From: JBLHGU01 sp047615875
Lineage (GTDB): Bacteria; Pseudomonadota; Gammaproteobacteria; Arenicellales; CAJQKF01
Reading direction: 5' to 3'
DNA length: 64,000 bases
NCBI GenBank assembly: GCA_047615875.1
Contig: JBLHGU010000005.1
Span: forward strand, 16,645-80,644
Below are positions 47,187-56,116 of this stretch, in pieces. A model generated the notes under the pieces. That model worked only from the letters and a program-made list of their open reading frames with translations, had not been told where the DNA came from and searched no databases. The translations under genes were made by a program, and so were the position numbers. The number at the start of each line of letters is the position of its first letter. The first letter of the stretch is position 1.

Positions 47187-48020
47187 TCAAGCGAGGTCAT
47201 CCCAAACGCAAAGCCGTTTCATCACTCGCCTCTCACTTGACATATCGTAGTTCGCAATTCCCCTATGCATCAGGCACCGGTTATCCCAGATTAGAAGGTC
47301 GCCCTTTCGCCATTTGTGGGTATAAACGAAAGGCGGCTGGGTCGCCTGTTCCTGCAGGCGGGCGAGTATCAAACGTCCTTCCGCCCGATCCAGGTCTTCT
47401 ATGTGAGAGGCGTACATACCGATATAAAGACAATCCTGCTCGGTTTGTGCATGCGGTCGCACAATCGGGTGTACCACTGGCGGCGCATTTTGAATCTGTG
47501 TTTCGGTCGGCGGTGGATTGTCGAGGCTGTGACGCATGAACTCGATACTGTGGACTGCGGACAGTTGAGCAATTTTCATCCGAGTAACATCTGGTAGCGC
47601 CGCATAAGCCAGACCCATATGGGCCAGTTGCGTATCACCTCCTGACGCTGGCAATTCGACCGGGTACAGCATCGTCGCTAACGAAGGTGTAGCGAGGTAG
47701 GACTTATCGGTATGCCAGAAATAATTGGTATTGATATAGGGACGAACCGATGGCTTACCAGCGCTATCAAAATTAGTGATGTTGTGAACAGGTGTCATGA
47801 GCTCGCCATCATTGTTCTCTATCAAATGTTGTTCCAGTCGGCCGAATATTGATGCAAATGCCTCCAGGTTATCGTCATCGACAGTCTGATTGCGAAATAC
47901 GAGCGCGCCATATTGTAAAAACGCTGCCCTTATGGCGGCAATGCTCTCTTCATCAAACGTATTTGACAGGTCAATACTGCTCGTTTCTGCTGCAAAAGGT
48001 GATTCTAGGGCCTGGAACAT
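47187..48020 (-). CDS. TauD/TfdA-family 2-oxoglutarate dioxygenase
   Basis: 277 residues. Fe(II) ligands: His103 and Asp105 in FWHTDKSYL and distal His252 in LMHRGIANYD; the following SSERRVMKR supplies the Arg for 2-oxoglutarate. The family cleaves C-S, C-O or C-N bonds by hydroxylation (taurine, phenoxyacids). Its promoter side faces the ABC importer, with the shared palindrome between, so it may catalyse an early step on the imported compound. Confidence 0.9.
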   Translation of the reverse strand: MFQALESPFAAETSSIDLSNTFDEESIAAIRAAFLQYGALVFRNQTVDDDNLEAFASIFGRLEQHLIENNDGELMTPVHNITNFDSAGKPSVRPYINTNYFWHTDKSYLATPSLATMLYPVELPASGGDTQLAHMGLAYAALPDVTRMKIAQLSAVHSIEFMRHSLDNPPPTETQIQNAPPVVHPIVRPHAQTEQDCLYIGMYASHIEDLDRAEGRLILARLQEQATQPPFVYTHKWRKGDLLIWDNRCLMHRGIANYDMSSERRVMKRLCVWDDLA

Positions 48021-48149
48021 GAATTTCTCAATATGCGGATCGTGTCAATTTGATTGCTTAAAATAGCAGGATTCAATAAGTATCGGAATTCTACAGAAGC
48101 CAAAAGCTTTTCTTTTACCTTAATTTAAATCAAATCAGGTTATCTGTTA

Positions 48150-48184
48150 TTGGTATTATGATACTCTTTATCGTTATAATGATG
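48150..48184 (+). promoter_or_regulatory. Promoter with GTATTATGATAC operator
   Basis: The 12-base near-palindrome GTATTATGATAC (48153-48164) sits between a -35-like TTGGTA (48150-48155) and a perfect -10 TATAAT (48175-48180). A second, weaker TATAATGATG copy overlaps the -10 about 21 bases on. The same 12 bases occur before the P450 gene, and a one-mismatch copy at 57197. Confidence 0.65.
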
Positions 48185-48261
48185 AAACTGCAGCAAAATT
48201 AGCTCACCATTTCCGTGAAGTAATTAACTGACGGAATTGGAATGGGTTGACGAGCTTAGTT

Positions 48262-48424
48262 AGGGGTGAGTGACGATCAAACCGTCGAAGAAAAATTCTG
48301 GTCTCACCTGGCCTGAGAAAGAAGAGTGTTATGCAACACGCAATTGGCAATTAAAGAAGATAGTATTGTCATAAGGTAAGTTGAAAACATTTTGTAATTA
48401 ACGCCCGCGACCAGAATATCGGGC
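48262..48424 (+). ncRNA. Possible structured 5' leader of the ABC importer mRNA
   Basis: About 255 bases separate the likely start point from the binding-protein ATG. Three complementary pairs occur in it: GGTGAG/CTCACC (48265-48270 with 48303-48308, enclosing GACG/CGTC), GTGTT/AACAC (48326-48339) and GCCCG/CGGGC (48403-48424), the last ending four bases before the AGGAGG ribosome site. It does not match a riboswitch class I know. Confidence 0.3.
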
Positions 48425-48441
48425 CAGTAGGAGGATTTAGC

Positions 48442-49419
48442 ATGTTAATATTTACACGAACTAGGGTTATCCTGGGACTAACGGCAATTTTTACCGTAAT
48501 CCTGTCAGCTTCAGTCAGAGCTGAAACAATCGTTGCCTCGCATTACGGGTTTCTTTTCAACACCGCACCGATCGCAGTTGCGATTGAACTCGGTGAATTT
48601 AAAAAACGTGGCATCGATATTACTGATGTCATCTCGTCCGCCGGCGGCGGTACAACAATGCGTAACCAGATTGCATCCGGTGCAGGGTATGGCGTGGTTG
48701 GCACAGCCGCAGTGTTGGCAGCCTTTCGCGAAGGTCACGATGTCAAGATTGTTAGTGCTAACGTGATGTCAATTGCCGATCTGTTCTGGGTAACGATGCC
48801 GGACAGAGGAATTAGTTCAATGGAAGATCTGCGAGGAAAGAAAATCTCGTACACCAAGCCGCGCTCAACCAGTCAAACACTGGCGAAGATGGCCGTGGCA
48901 GCTGCCGGTATGACTGAAGATGACGTTGAACTGGTGTCGCTCGGTAAGGTCGGTGCCGGACTCGCTGCGCTCGAACGCGGAGATGTCGATGCCGCGCTTA
49001 TTCTGGAGCCAATCATGAGCAGCCGCAAAGGCAAGTACGTTGTGGCCTTCGATCTGACAAACCTGCCCAACATGACCCAGACTGTTGGCGTTACAACAGC
49101 TGAATTTGCCAGGAAAAACCCCGACAAACTTCGCGCTATCATTGCGGCACGACGCGCAGCGGTTGATTATCTGTATGCGGAACCAGTCAAGGCGGCCAAG
49201 CTAGTTGCCAAGGCTTATGGCGACAAGGTGTCCGAGGAAATCGCGATCACCGCTGTCAAGAACATGGTTGCGATCAACTATTGGGGTCGGGGTAAGTTCG
49301 ACATGCCTGCGCTAGAAGCCATGCTTGAAGGCCTGCGTTCACAAGGATCCTGGGAAGGCCCTATAAACTGGGATGACTTAATCGACGAGTCATTCTTGCC
49401 TGACGATCAGAAACTCTAG
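48442..49419 (+). CDS. ABC transporter substrate-binding protein (NMT1/SsuA-like)
   Basis: 325 residues; signal peptide with cleavage about SVRA-ET. The mature protein reads like SsuA/TauA/NMT1 binding proteins: HYGFLFNTAPIAVAIELGEFKKRGIDI, IASGAGYGVVGTAAVLAAF, DLRGKKISYTKPRSTSQTLAKMAV, GLAALERGDVDAALILEP. It should capture a small sulfonate, aromatic carboxylate or similar anion in the periplasm and pass it to the double permease. AGGAGG lies seven bases before the ATG. First gene of the importer operon. Confidence 0.9.
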   Translation: MLIFTRTRVILGLTAIFTVILSASVRAETIVASHYGFLFNTAPIAVAIELGEFKKRGIDITDVISSAGGGTTMRNQIASGAGYGVVGTAAVLAAFREGHDVKIVSANVMSIADLFWVTMPDRGISSMEDLRGKKISYTKPRSTSQTLAKMAVAAAGMTEDDVELVSLGKVGAGLAALERGDVDAALILEPIMSSRKGKYVVAFDLTNLPNMTQTVGVTTAEFARKNPDKLRAIIAARRAAVDYLYAEPVKAAKLVAKAYGDKVSEEIAITAVKNMVAINYWGRGKFDMPALEAMLEGLRSQGSWEGPINWDDLIDESFLPDDQKL

Positions 49420-49550
49420 GTCAAACATTAGGGGACACCAAAGATGTCGCCAATATCGGCGGCATCCACGTTCAGGTTGGTAACTCTGAACGGCGGCCAG
49501 ATACACGGCTTCTGGAGTTCAATCGGCTTAAAATATAAACTTGGGTTGCC

Positions 49551-50369
49551 ATGTCCGAAACTGAAACTATCGAAGAAACAAACCCTAACCATGCCACTGT
49601 ATCCTTAAAAGATGTCAAGCATGTGTATGAAGGCGTTGTACATGCGCTCGGCCCTATTAACCTGGATCTCAGGCTGGGCGAATTTTTCACCACTATAGGC
49701 CCGTCGGGATGCGGCAAGACCACGATGATGGACATAGTCGCCGGTCTGACGTCACCTACCGAGGGAGAAGTCACCCTTGAGGATAAACCAGTACGTGACG
49801 AGGTACCCGAAGGGGTTGGGATTGTATTTCAGGATGATGCCTCGTTCCCGTGGCTGACGGTTTGGGATAACATTGCCTTCGGCCTGCGCCGTGCTGGCCG
49901 CACAACTGCGGAAGTCAAGGAACGTGTTGACTACGCCATCGATTTCATGGGCCTCAAAGGGTTCGACGAATCCCGTCCGTCTGAGCTATCCGGCGGTATG
50001 CGACAACGAGTCTGCATCGCTCGTACCTTCGTCATGGAGCCGCGTTTAATTCTGCTGGACGAGCCGTTCGGATCACTTGACCAGCAAACCAGATTCTTGA
50101 TGGGCGACGAACTTTTGCGACTGTGGCGTGAGACCGGGGCCACGGTACTGCTGATTACCCATTCGCTGGATGAGGCCGCTTTGTTGTCTGACCGAATTGG
50201 GATTATGTCGTCCAGACCAGGCCAATTTATCGATATCGTTGAAACTGGCTGGCCAGATGATCGTGACAGTCGGATGGCATCGCGCGAAGAGTTTGGTCAG
50301 GTGACAACGCAACTCTGGGAAAAGCTCCGTGAAGAATCTAAAAAAGCCCTGGGAGACGAATCGATGTGA
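49551..50369 (+). CDS. ABC transporter ATPase (SsuB/TauB type)
   Basis: 272 residues. Walker A GPSGCGKTTMMD, Q-loop VFQDDASFPWLTVWDN, signature ELSGGMRQRVCIARTFVMEP and Walker B LILLDEPFGSLDQQ are intact. This subfamily drives import of nitrate, sulfonates and related anions. The gene overlaps the permease start by four bases (ATGA-type coupling), and begins 131 bases after the binding-protein gene; that gap shows no gene. Confidence 0.95.
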   Translation: MSETETIEETNPNHATVSLKDVKHVYEGVVHALGPINLDLRLGEFFTTIGPSGCGKTTMMDIVAGLTSPTEGEVTLEDKPVRDEVPEGVGIVFQDDASFPWLTVWDNIAFGLRRAGRTTAEVKERVDYAIDFMGLKGFDESRPSELSGGMRQRVCIARTFVMEPRLILLDEPFGSLDQQTRFLMGDELLRLWRETGATVLLITHSLDEAALLSDRIGIMSSRPGQFIDIVETGWPDDRDSRMASREEFGQVTTQLWEKLREESKKALGDESM

Positions 50370-51895
50370 GACGAAGTTCTACGATAATCCGCATCACACT
50401 GCTAATCTCCGCAGTTCTGCTGCTTGAATTACTTTGCCAGAAAGGCATTATCAGCCCGCTGCAACTAACAGCGCCATCGCGAATGGTGACAACGCTGGCT
50501 GATTTGATGGGTACTGGTGAATTCTGGCACCATGCAACTAAGACCGTACGCAATATCTTTATCGCAATCATTTTGGCAGCGGTACTAGGATTTCTCTTTG
50601 GTTTGCTCCTGTTTAAGCTTCCGCGGCTGCGTCGTGCTATGGAGCCGATAATCTCCAGTTACTACGCACTACCTTTCTTTGTCCTGTATCCGCTGGCCAT
50701 AGTAATTGTGGGGATGAATGATATCTCCATAATCCTGATGGGATTCGCTTACGCATTGGTAGCGATGATTACCAATACGCTAAGCGGACTTGATCGTATT
50801 CCGCCGGTACTCGCCAGAACCGGACAGACTTTTCGAATGGGGCGACTGGAAACAGCTGTTCTACTTCAGCTACCTGCCGCGGCACCTTATATATTCACCG
50901 GCCTCAAGCTAGTGCTAGGATACGGCATGGCCGGAATAATAGGCTCGGAGTTTATTTTGTCGAATTCTGGTATCGGTTACTCGATCGCTTTTGCCTACGA
51001 AGGTTTCGAGAGCGAGAAAATGTATGCCCTGTTGCTGTTCGTCGTTATTCTTGTCACGATCATGCTGACCGCGGTCAACACCTTCGAGAAGCGTTCACAA
51101 TTTACCGCCGGCGCCGCCTGGACGGTATCGACTGCCAAACGTATTTCTCTAGCGGGTGGACCAATGACCAAAGTCCTCGATGCTATAGCGGTAACAGTTG
51201 CTTTTCTGGCGACATGGCAGGTACTGCACTGGATGGTGGGCAGTGAGGCACTGAGCTCTCCGGTCGAAACTTGGGCACGGGCCGAAGTCCTGTTCGCAAC
51301 CGAGCGTTTCTGGGGACATGCCGAGGAAACCCTGAGCGCGCTGGGCATTGCACTAATTATATCTATTTTCGGTGGTGCCTTGTTCGGCATGATTCTGGGC
51401 TTTAACCGCCGTGCGGGCGAAGTGTTTGCACCGATGTTCGTTGCGCTGCAATCGACTCCCAAAGTGACACTTTACCCGGTCATGCTACTATTTTTCGGTC
51501 TCGGCTTTGCTGCGAAGGTTGCCTTCGGTGCCATTCACGGCATCATCCCGATGACGCTGATTACCTATAATGCGGTTCGCAACATCAATCCTGCCCTGAT
51601 CCGCACGTCCAGGACCTTGCGGATGAACACTATACAGACATTTCTTCTGATCTTTGTGCCAGCCACGATTCCGGAGCTGGTAACCGCAATTCGTCTTAGC
51701 TTTTCGATCACTTTCCTCGGCGTGATGATCGGCGAAATGTTTGCTTCAGTGCGCGGCCTGGGCCACCTAATCATGGGTGGTATCGAAACCAACGATGTAT
51801 CTATGATGATTTCAATCACCGCGCTAATCGGAATTTTCGCGATTACCATTAACGGTTTTCTGCTCTCGCTCGACAATCGCCTGCATCGCCGTTAA
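50366..51895 (+). CDS. ABC transporter permease, two permease domains in one chain
   Basis: 509 residues, about twice the SsuC/TauC length. Two BPD_transp_1 domains, each with about six membrane segments: first about 10-250, second about 265-505. Each has its own coupling region (ARTGQTFRMGRLETAVLLQLPAAAPYIFTGLKLVLGYGMAGIIGSEF and RTSRTLRMNTIQTFLLIFVPATIPELVTAIRLSFSITFLGVMIGEMF). The halves differ, so this would act as a heterodimer in one polypeptide with two copies of the ATPase. Confidence 0.93.
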   Translation: MRRSSTIIRITLLISAVLLLELLCQKGIISPLQLTAPSRMVTTLADLMGTGEFWHHATKTVRNIFIAIILAAVLGFLFGLLLFKLPRLRRAMEPIISSYYALPFFVLYPLAIVIVGMNDISIILMGFAYALVAMITNTLSGLDRIPPVLARTGQTFRMGRLETAVLLQLPAAAPYIFTGLKLVLGYGMAGIIGSEFILSNSGIGYSIAFAYEGFESEKMYALLLFVVILVTIMLTAVNTFEKRSQFTAGAAWTVSTAKRISLAGGPMTKVLDAIAVTVAFLATWQVLHWMVGSEALSSPVETWARAEVLFATERFWGHAEETLSALGIALIISIFGGALFGMILGFNRRAGEVFAPMFVALQSTPKVTLYPVMLLFFGLGFAAKVAFGAIHGIIPMTLITYNAVRNINPALIRTSRTLRMNTIQTFLLIFVPATIPELVTAIRLSFSITFLGVMIGEMFASVRGLGHLIMGGIETNDVSMMISITALIGIFAITINGFLLSLDNRLHRR

Positions 51896-51904
51896 GAAAT
51901 CGGC

Positions 51905-52618
51905 ATGCGCGGACAAGTGCTTGCAAGCGACCACCCAAAGCTGATTTATTTTGCCGAACGGCGCGCCAATATGGATGCCACCGCGTTCCGTACTCGTTGG
52001 CGCCAACATGCGTGGCTAGGAATGTCGATGCCACGCTGGCAAAATATACAACGCTATGTCCATTGCGATGCTATCGCCATCGCAGATTCCCAGTTACCAC
52101 TTGGCTACTGTGATGGCGTCGGCATCGTCTGGTATCGAAACGAGGCCCGACGCTTGAACCATGTGGGCGATCGCAGTGCTGCGCCCTTGATGAAACAGGA
52201 TGAGTCAGAGGCTTTTGCCCGACCTGTCCGAGAAGTGGCTTTGCTTGCAGATGAATTTACCCTGAAACCCTGCGCCGATGCTCCACATAAATTATTCCTT
52301 CGCATCTGGCGCGAACCATCGTTCACGCGCTCAGAATTCAGATCCTGGTGGCTCAAGGAAGCAGGCCCCGAAGTATGGCAACGGCTCGCAGAGGTAAAAA
52401 CGCTACAAGGCTACATTCAAAACCATGCTCGGCTTGTAGATAGTGAGAATGCCCCACTACCACTATGCGACTGCATCGATGAAATTGCCTGCGAGGATAT
52501 TACGGCCTGCGAATCCGTGCTCAGCCAGGCGCTTAGCGAACTCCGCGGATTCGACGATCATGTCCGTGACTGCAAAGCGATCTGGACGAGTGAAACTGTT
52601 CTGTACGCTATCCAGTGA
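51905..52618 (+). CDS. EthD-like dimeric alpha/beta-barrel protein
   Basis: 237 residues with two ferredoxin-like halves: KLIYFAERRANMDATAFRTRWRQHAWLGMSM and HKLFLRIWREPSFTRSEFRSWWLKEAGPEVW, each an EthD-type opening. EthD-domain proteins occur beside P450s (ether degradation), quinone-forming and decarboxylase genes. Exact chemistry is unknown. It follows the permease by nine bases, so it is part of the importer operon, and it converges on the flavin oxidoreductase. Confidence 0.75.
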   Translation: MRGQVLASDHPKLIYFAERRANMDATAFRTRWRQHAWLGMSMPRWQNIQRYVHCDAIAIADSQLPLGYCDGVGIVWYRNEARRLNHVGDRSAAPLMKQDESEAFARPVREVALLADEFTLKPCADAPHKLFLRIWREPSFTRSEFRSWWLKEAGPEVWQRLAEVKTLQGYIQNHARLVDSENAPLPLCDCIDEIACEDITACESVLSQALSELRGFDDHVRDCKAIWTSETVLYAIQ

Positions 52619-52626
52619 AGGCATGC

Positions 52627-53760
52627 TTATCGATAAGTCTCGAGGTCGGCGCGCTCAAAAGGGCGAATCTCTTTCATCCTGTCCAAACAAACCTTTTCTG
52701 CCCATTCGGGATCGGCGAGAATGGCCCGCCCCACGGCCGCCATGTCAAAGTCACCTTGCGCCATCGCAGTAACAAGATTATCCAGCTCGGTAACCTGGGC
52801 ATCAATGTTGACCTTGTCGCGAAACAGCTTGGAATGATGTGGTTGATCGAGACCAATACTACCGACCGCGATAACCGGCTTCCCAGACAACGCCCTGGTC
52901 CATGTGGCAAGGCTACGCGGATCGGAGTCGAAAGCAGGTTCCCAGAAGCGCCGCGTGCTGACATCGAACCAGTCGACACCCGCTGCCACCAGACGTTGCA
53001 ACAAAATTTCCAACTCACCGGGCGTTTCGGCAATGCGCGCGTTGTAATCGGACATCTTCCATTGCGAAAAGCGGAACACGATCGGAAAATCCGGCGACAC
53101 CAAATCGCGAATTCGTTCGACTACAAGGCAGGCAAGGCGACACCGATTTTCCATCGGGCCGCCAAGATTATCATCCCGGACGTTGCTTTCGGGCCACAGG
53201 AATTGATCCAACAAATAGCCGTGGGCACCATGCAAGGCGATCCCGTCACAACCCATTTCCTGTGCGCTAAGAGCGCAGCGAGCATAGGATTCGGCAATAA
53301 TTTCGCAATCGCGTGGGTCCATCGCCTTAACGACCACTCTGCCGTCCTCGATAATTTCGCGCGGCCCGTATCCCGGAACAGACGGGTCTTCAGGCATGCC
53401 AAGGCGTCTCACTTCGCCGACATGCCAAAGCTGAGGCACAAAAAGCGTTTCCGCTTCATGCACCCCACTAACAACACGCTCCCAGCCAAGCAATGCTTCG
53501 CGGCCGAAGAACCTGGGGATATTGTTATAGCTTCGACCCGCATGGGCCTGGGCCGATGGATGGTCGATAAAGACACCCTCAGAAAATATCAAACCGATGC
53601 CTCCATCTGCGCGTCGACGATAATACGCCGCGACTTCTTCTGTGGGGATACCACCGGGCGAACGTTTGCGCGTCATTGGTGCCATCGCAAGCCGGTTACG
53701 TGTTTGCGTCTTGCCGAAGACCAGCGGCTGGAAAAGAATGTCCGTGGAAACGCTACTCAT
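52627..53760 (-). CDS. Old-yellow-enzyme family NADH:flavin oxidoreductase
   Basis: 377 residues, FMN-binding TIM barrel. LFQPLVFGKTQTRNRLAMAPMTRKRSPGG opens the protein, GIALHGAHGYLLDQFLWPESNVRDDNLGG is the usual active-site/structural loop followed by PMENRCRL, and AVGRAILADPEWA closes the phosphate site. The enzyme reduces activated C=C bonds or demethylates, using NAD(P)H. It is divergent from the 3-hydroxyisobutyrate-dehydrogenase-like gene over 44 bases. A long plus-strand frame opposite it is a shadow. Confidence 0.93.
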   Translation of the reverse strand: MSSVSTDILFQPLVFGKTQTRNRLAMAPMTRKRSPGGIPTEEVAAYYRRRADGGIGLIFSEGVFIDHPSAQAHAGRSYNNIPRFFGREALLGWERVVSGVHEAETLFVPQLWHVGEVRRLGMPEDPSVPGYGPREIIEDGRVVVKAMDPRDCEIIAESYARCALSAQEMGCDGIALHGAHGYLLDQFLWPESNVRDDNLGGPMENRCRLACLVVERIRDLVSPDFPIVFRFSQWKMSDYNARIAETPGELEILLQRLVAAGVDWFDVSTRRFWEPAFDSDPRSLATWTRALSGKPVIAVGSIGLDQPHHSKLFRDKVNIDAQVTELDNLVTAMAQGDFDMAAVGRAILADPEWAEKVCLDRMKEIRPFERADLETYR

Positions 53761-53804
53761 TGGTGGCCTCGGAGCGAGTTATTACAAGATAACTGGAGAA
53801 CGTC

Positions 53805-54698
53805 ATGAATATAGGATTCGTTGGTCTCGGACTGATGGGTCAGCCCATGGTCGAACGCCTGCTGCAGGCTGGATTTACACTGCACGTCTTCAGTGAAAAC
53901 GCTGAAGCGATGAGCGCGATGCAAAGCCAGGGGGCCCTCCCCGGTATTTCCGTTGCCGATATCGCCGGCAAGGTCGATGTGTTTTGTTCCTGCCGGGTCA
54001 CTGCTCAACAATCGCGCGCGGTTTTTACTGGCCCCAATGGCGTGCTTTCCGCCACGAGTCGCCCACCGGTATGTATCGACTTTGCTACCATAGACCCGAT
54101 GGTCTCGCGTGAAATTGGGCAAGCGCTTTTCAACAGCGACATCGATTTTCTCGACGCCCCAATCAGCGGTGGCCCGGATGGCGTCCGCGCGGGAACTTTG
54201 AGCATCATCGTCGGCGGCACCACAGCTGCGGTAACAACCGTTAGCACGATATTCGACGCACTGGGCAAAAAAACCTTCCACATGGGTGAGGTCGGTGCCG
54301 GCGTCACAACCAAACTTTGCAATAACATGATTTCTATCAGCACCCATGCTCTGGTTGCCGAGGCGATGGTACTGGGCACCAAATGCGGTGTTGACGCAAC
54401 TGCGCTTTACGAGGTGCTGCGCAACAGCTCGGCTTATAGCAGGACGCTGGAACGTGTCGTACCGAATCATTTTCTACTCCGAAACTTCAAGGCTAAAGCA
54501 ACCATCGACACCATCATGAAAGACTTGCAAGCGGCGATCGATTTGTCCGTCGAGGAAGGCGTCAGATTGAGATTGCCCGAGGCTGCGATGCACTGGTTCG
54601 GCGCTGCGGCCGAGCAAGGACACATCGGCGAAGACATCGCATCCGTTATTCTTCCGATGGAAAGCATCGCTGGTGTCCAGGTTGGAAAGGAAGATTAA
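53805..54698 (+). CDS. 3-hydroxyisobutyrate dehydrogenase-like beta-hydroxyacid dehydrogenase
   Basis: 297 residues, full length. NIGFVGLGLMGQPMVERLLQAGFTLHVFS is the Rossmann start, FLDAPISGGPDGVRAGTLSIIVGG the substrate-binding segment and GEVGAGVTTKLCNNMIS holds the catalytic Lys. It should oxidise a beta-hydroxyacid with NAD(P)+ or reduce a semialdehyde. A TGGAG site precedes the ATG. It is separated from the P450 gene by a 194-base promoter region. Confidence 0.93.
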   Translation: MNIGFVGLGLMGQPMVERLLQAGFTLHVFSENAEAMSAMQSQGALPGISVADIAGKVDVFCSCRVTAQQSRAVFTGPNGVLSATSRPPVCIDFATIDPMVSREIGQALFNSDIDFLDAPISGGPDGVRAGTLSIIVGGTTAAVTTVSTIFDALGKKTFHMGEVGAGVTTKLCNNMISISTHALVAEAMVLGTKCGVDATALYEVLRNSSAYSRTLERVVPNHFLLRNFKAKATIDTIMKDLQAAIDLSVEEGVRLRLPEAAMHWFGAAAEQGHIGEDIASVILPMESIAGVQVGKED

Positions 54699-54766
54699 AG
54701 CGGAATTCAACCCCGACTCTTCTACGGTAAAAGTAAGTTTTCATGTGTTGTGCTGGTTTGATAATA

Positions 54767-54802
54767 TTGACATTATGATAGTTTACCTCAGTATTATGAT
54801 AC
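54767..54802 (+). promoter_or_regulatory. P450 promoter with two copies of the shared operator
   Basis: A perfect -35 TTGACA (54767-54772) and a -10 TATTAT (54792-54797), 19-base spacer. The exact 12-mer GTATTATGATAC (54791-54802) covers the -10, and a related CATTATGATAG (54771-54781) overlaps the -35, about two helix turns away. This is the arrangement expected of a repressor dimer pair. Confidence 0.7.
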
Positions 54803-54892
54803 TAATGAAACACCCGGTAGGAGTCCAGGCATTACAAAAATAGTCCTCGCGACTCGTCCGGGGATCACTTAACTTAGATAAAGAAGACCCGA

Positions 54893-56116
54893 ATGCAGAA
54901 AAAAGACAGTTGTCCCTTTCACGCTGGTGCAGCACCCACCTTCCCGTTTAAACGCGACCAGCAATTTGAGCTACCAAGCGAATATGCCGCCGCACGCGAA
55001 AACTGTCCGGTAGCACCCGTAACCTTGTGGAATGACCAACGAGCGTGGTTACTGACCTGCTATGAAGACTACCGCAAGCTACTCCTCGATGACCGCTTTA
55101 GCGGTGAGTTTGCACGCGAAGACTTCCCAACAGTTACCGAGGCACGCAGGGCAATAGACAAGCTCGAGCGTGCTTTTGTCGGTATGGACAATCCGCGCCA
55201 CGGTCACTACCGGCGCATGTTCATGAAGGAATTCACGATGAAGCGCATGCAGGCGTTACGCCCGAAAATCGAATCACTAACCGACCAGCTACTCGCGACG
55301 ATGGCTGAAAAAGGACCGCCTTGCGACCTGGTGACGGAGCTGGCAGTCGAATTACCTGCACTGGTGATGTGCGAACTGTTTGGATCACCCTACGAAGACC
55401 ATGACTACATCTTAAAATGTGCTGCCGGCCGTCATGGTATGGGTCAGTCGGCCGCGGTAGCCGCAGGAAGCGCCAGCGATCTGGTGGATTATTGTCGTAA
55501 GCTGATTACGGTAAAAGAAAAGACCCCCACCGACGATATGCTCGGGCGCATCATTCAGGAATACGTGGTCACCGGGCAACTGAGTCACGATGAACTGGCT
55601 AATATCTGTTCGATGATCCTGCGCGCCGGACACGACACCACCACCAACATGATTTCACTTGGGACTTTGCTGTTACTGGAGCATCCAGATCAACTGGCAT
55701 TGTTTAAGCAGGACCCGTCGCTCGACCGAACCGCGGTCGACGAACTGTTACGCTTTCTGTCACCTGTACAGTTTGCTCCGCGCCGGGTCGCTCTGGAAGA
55801 TGTTGAAATCGGCGGCGTAACTATCCGCGAGGGTGATGGGGTGTTTGCGATCTCCCCATCCGTCAATCGTGATCCTGAGCAATTCCCCAATCCTGATCAT
55901 CTCGATCTGGCGAGAAACGCATCCCGGCACATGTCTTTCGGCTTCGGGATCCATAGCTGTATCGGCCAGGGTCTGGCACGCATCGAGTTAGAGGTCGTGT
56001 TCCGAAAACTGTTTGAACGTTTCCCGAATCTACACGTCACCGAACCGTCGACAAGCTTGCCGTTTAAGTATGATTCACAAATTTATGGGCTCTATAAATT
56101 ACCGGTTGCCTGGTGA
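54893..56116 (+). CDS. Cytochrome P450
   Basis: 407 residues, bacterial class-I type. The I-helix oxygen-binding stretch is ILRAGHDTTTNM (about 242-253), the K-helix ExxR is DELLRFL and the haem loop is MSFGFGIHSCIGQG with Cys356 as the iron ligand. It should hydroxylate or O-dealkylate a small substrate, taking electrons from a ferredoxin; a suitable [3Fe-4S] ferredoxin gene lies at 59967. No ferredoxin reductase is in the window. Its end overlaps the convergent AbrB gene by 25 bases. Confidence 0.95.
   Translation: MQKKDSCPFHAGAAPTFPFKRDQQFELPSEYAAARENCPVAPVTLWNDQRAWLLTCYEDYRKLLLDDRFSGEFAREDFPTVTEARRAIDKLERAFVGMDNPRHGHYRRMFMKEFTMKRMQALRPKIESLTDQLLATMAEKGPPCDLVTELAVELPALVMCELFGSPYEDHDYILKCAAGRHGMGQSAAVAAGSASDLVDYCRKLITVKEKTPTDDMLGRIIQEYVVTGQLSHDELANICSMILRAGHDTTTNMISLGTLLLLEHPDQLALFKQDPSLDRTAVDELLRFLSPVQFAPRRVALEDVEIGGVTIREGDGVFAISPSVNRDPEQFPNPDHLDLARNASRHMSFGFGIHSCIGQGLARIELEVVFRKLFERFPNLHVTEPSTSLPFKYDSQIYGLYKLPVAW

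Noticed and set aside
48262..48345. TPP riboswitch before the NMT1-like binding protein, because of the CTGAGA string
   Set aside because: The CTGAGA at 48313-48318 is not followed by the ACCC...GAACCTGAT parts of the TPP aptamer, so the class does not fit.
52615..53808. A 397-codon plus-strand frame opposite the old-yellow-enzyme gene
   Set aside because: It is the antisense of a clear FMN oxidoreductase with intact motifs; its translation has no domain-like pattern and overlaps the next gene.
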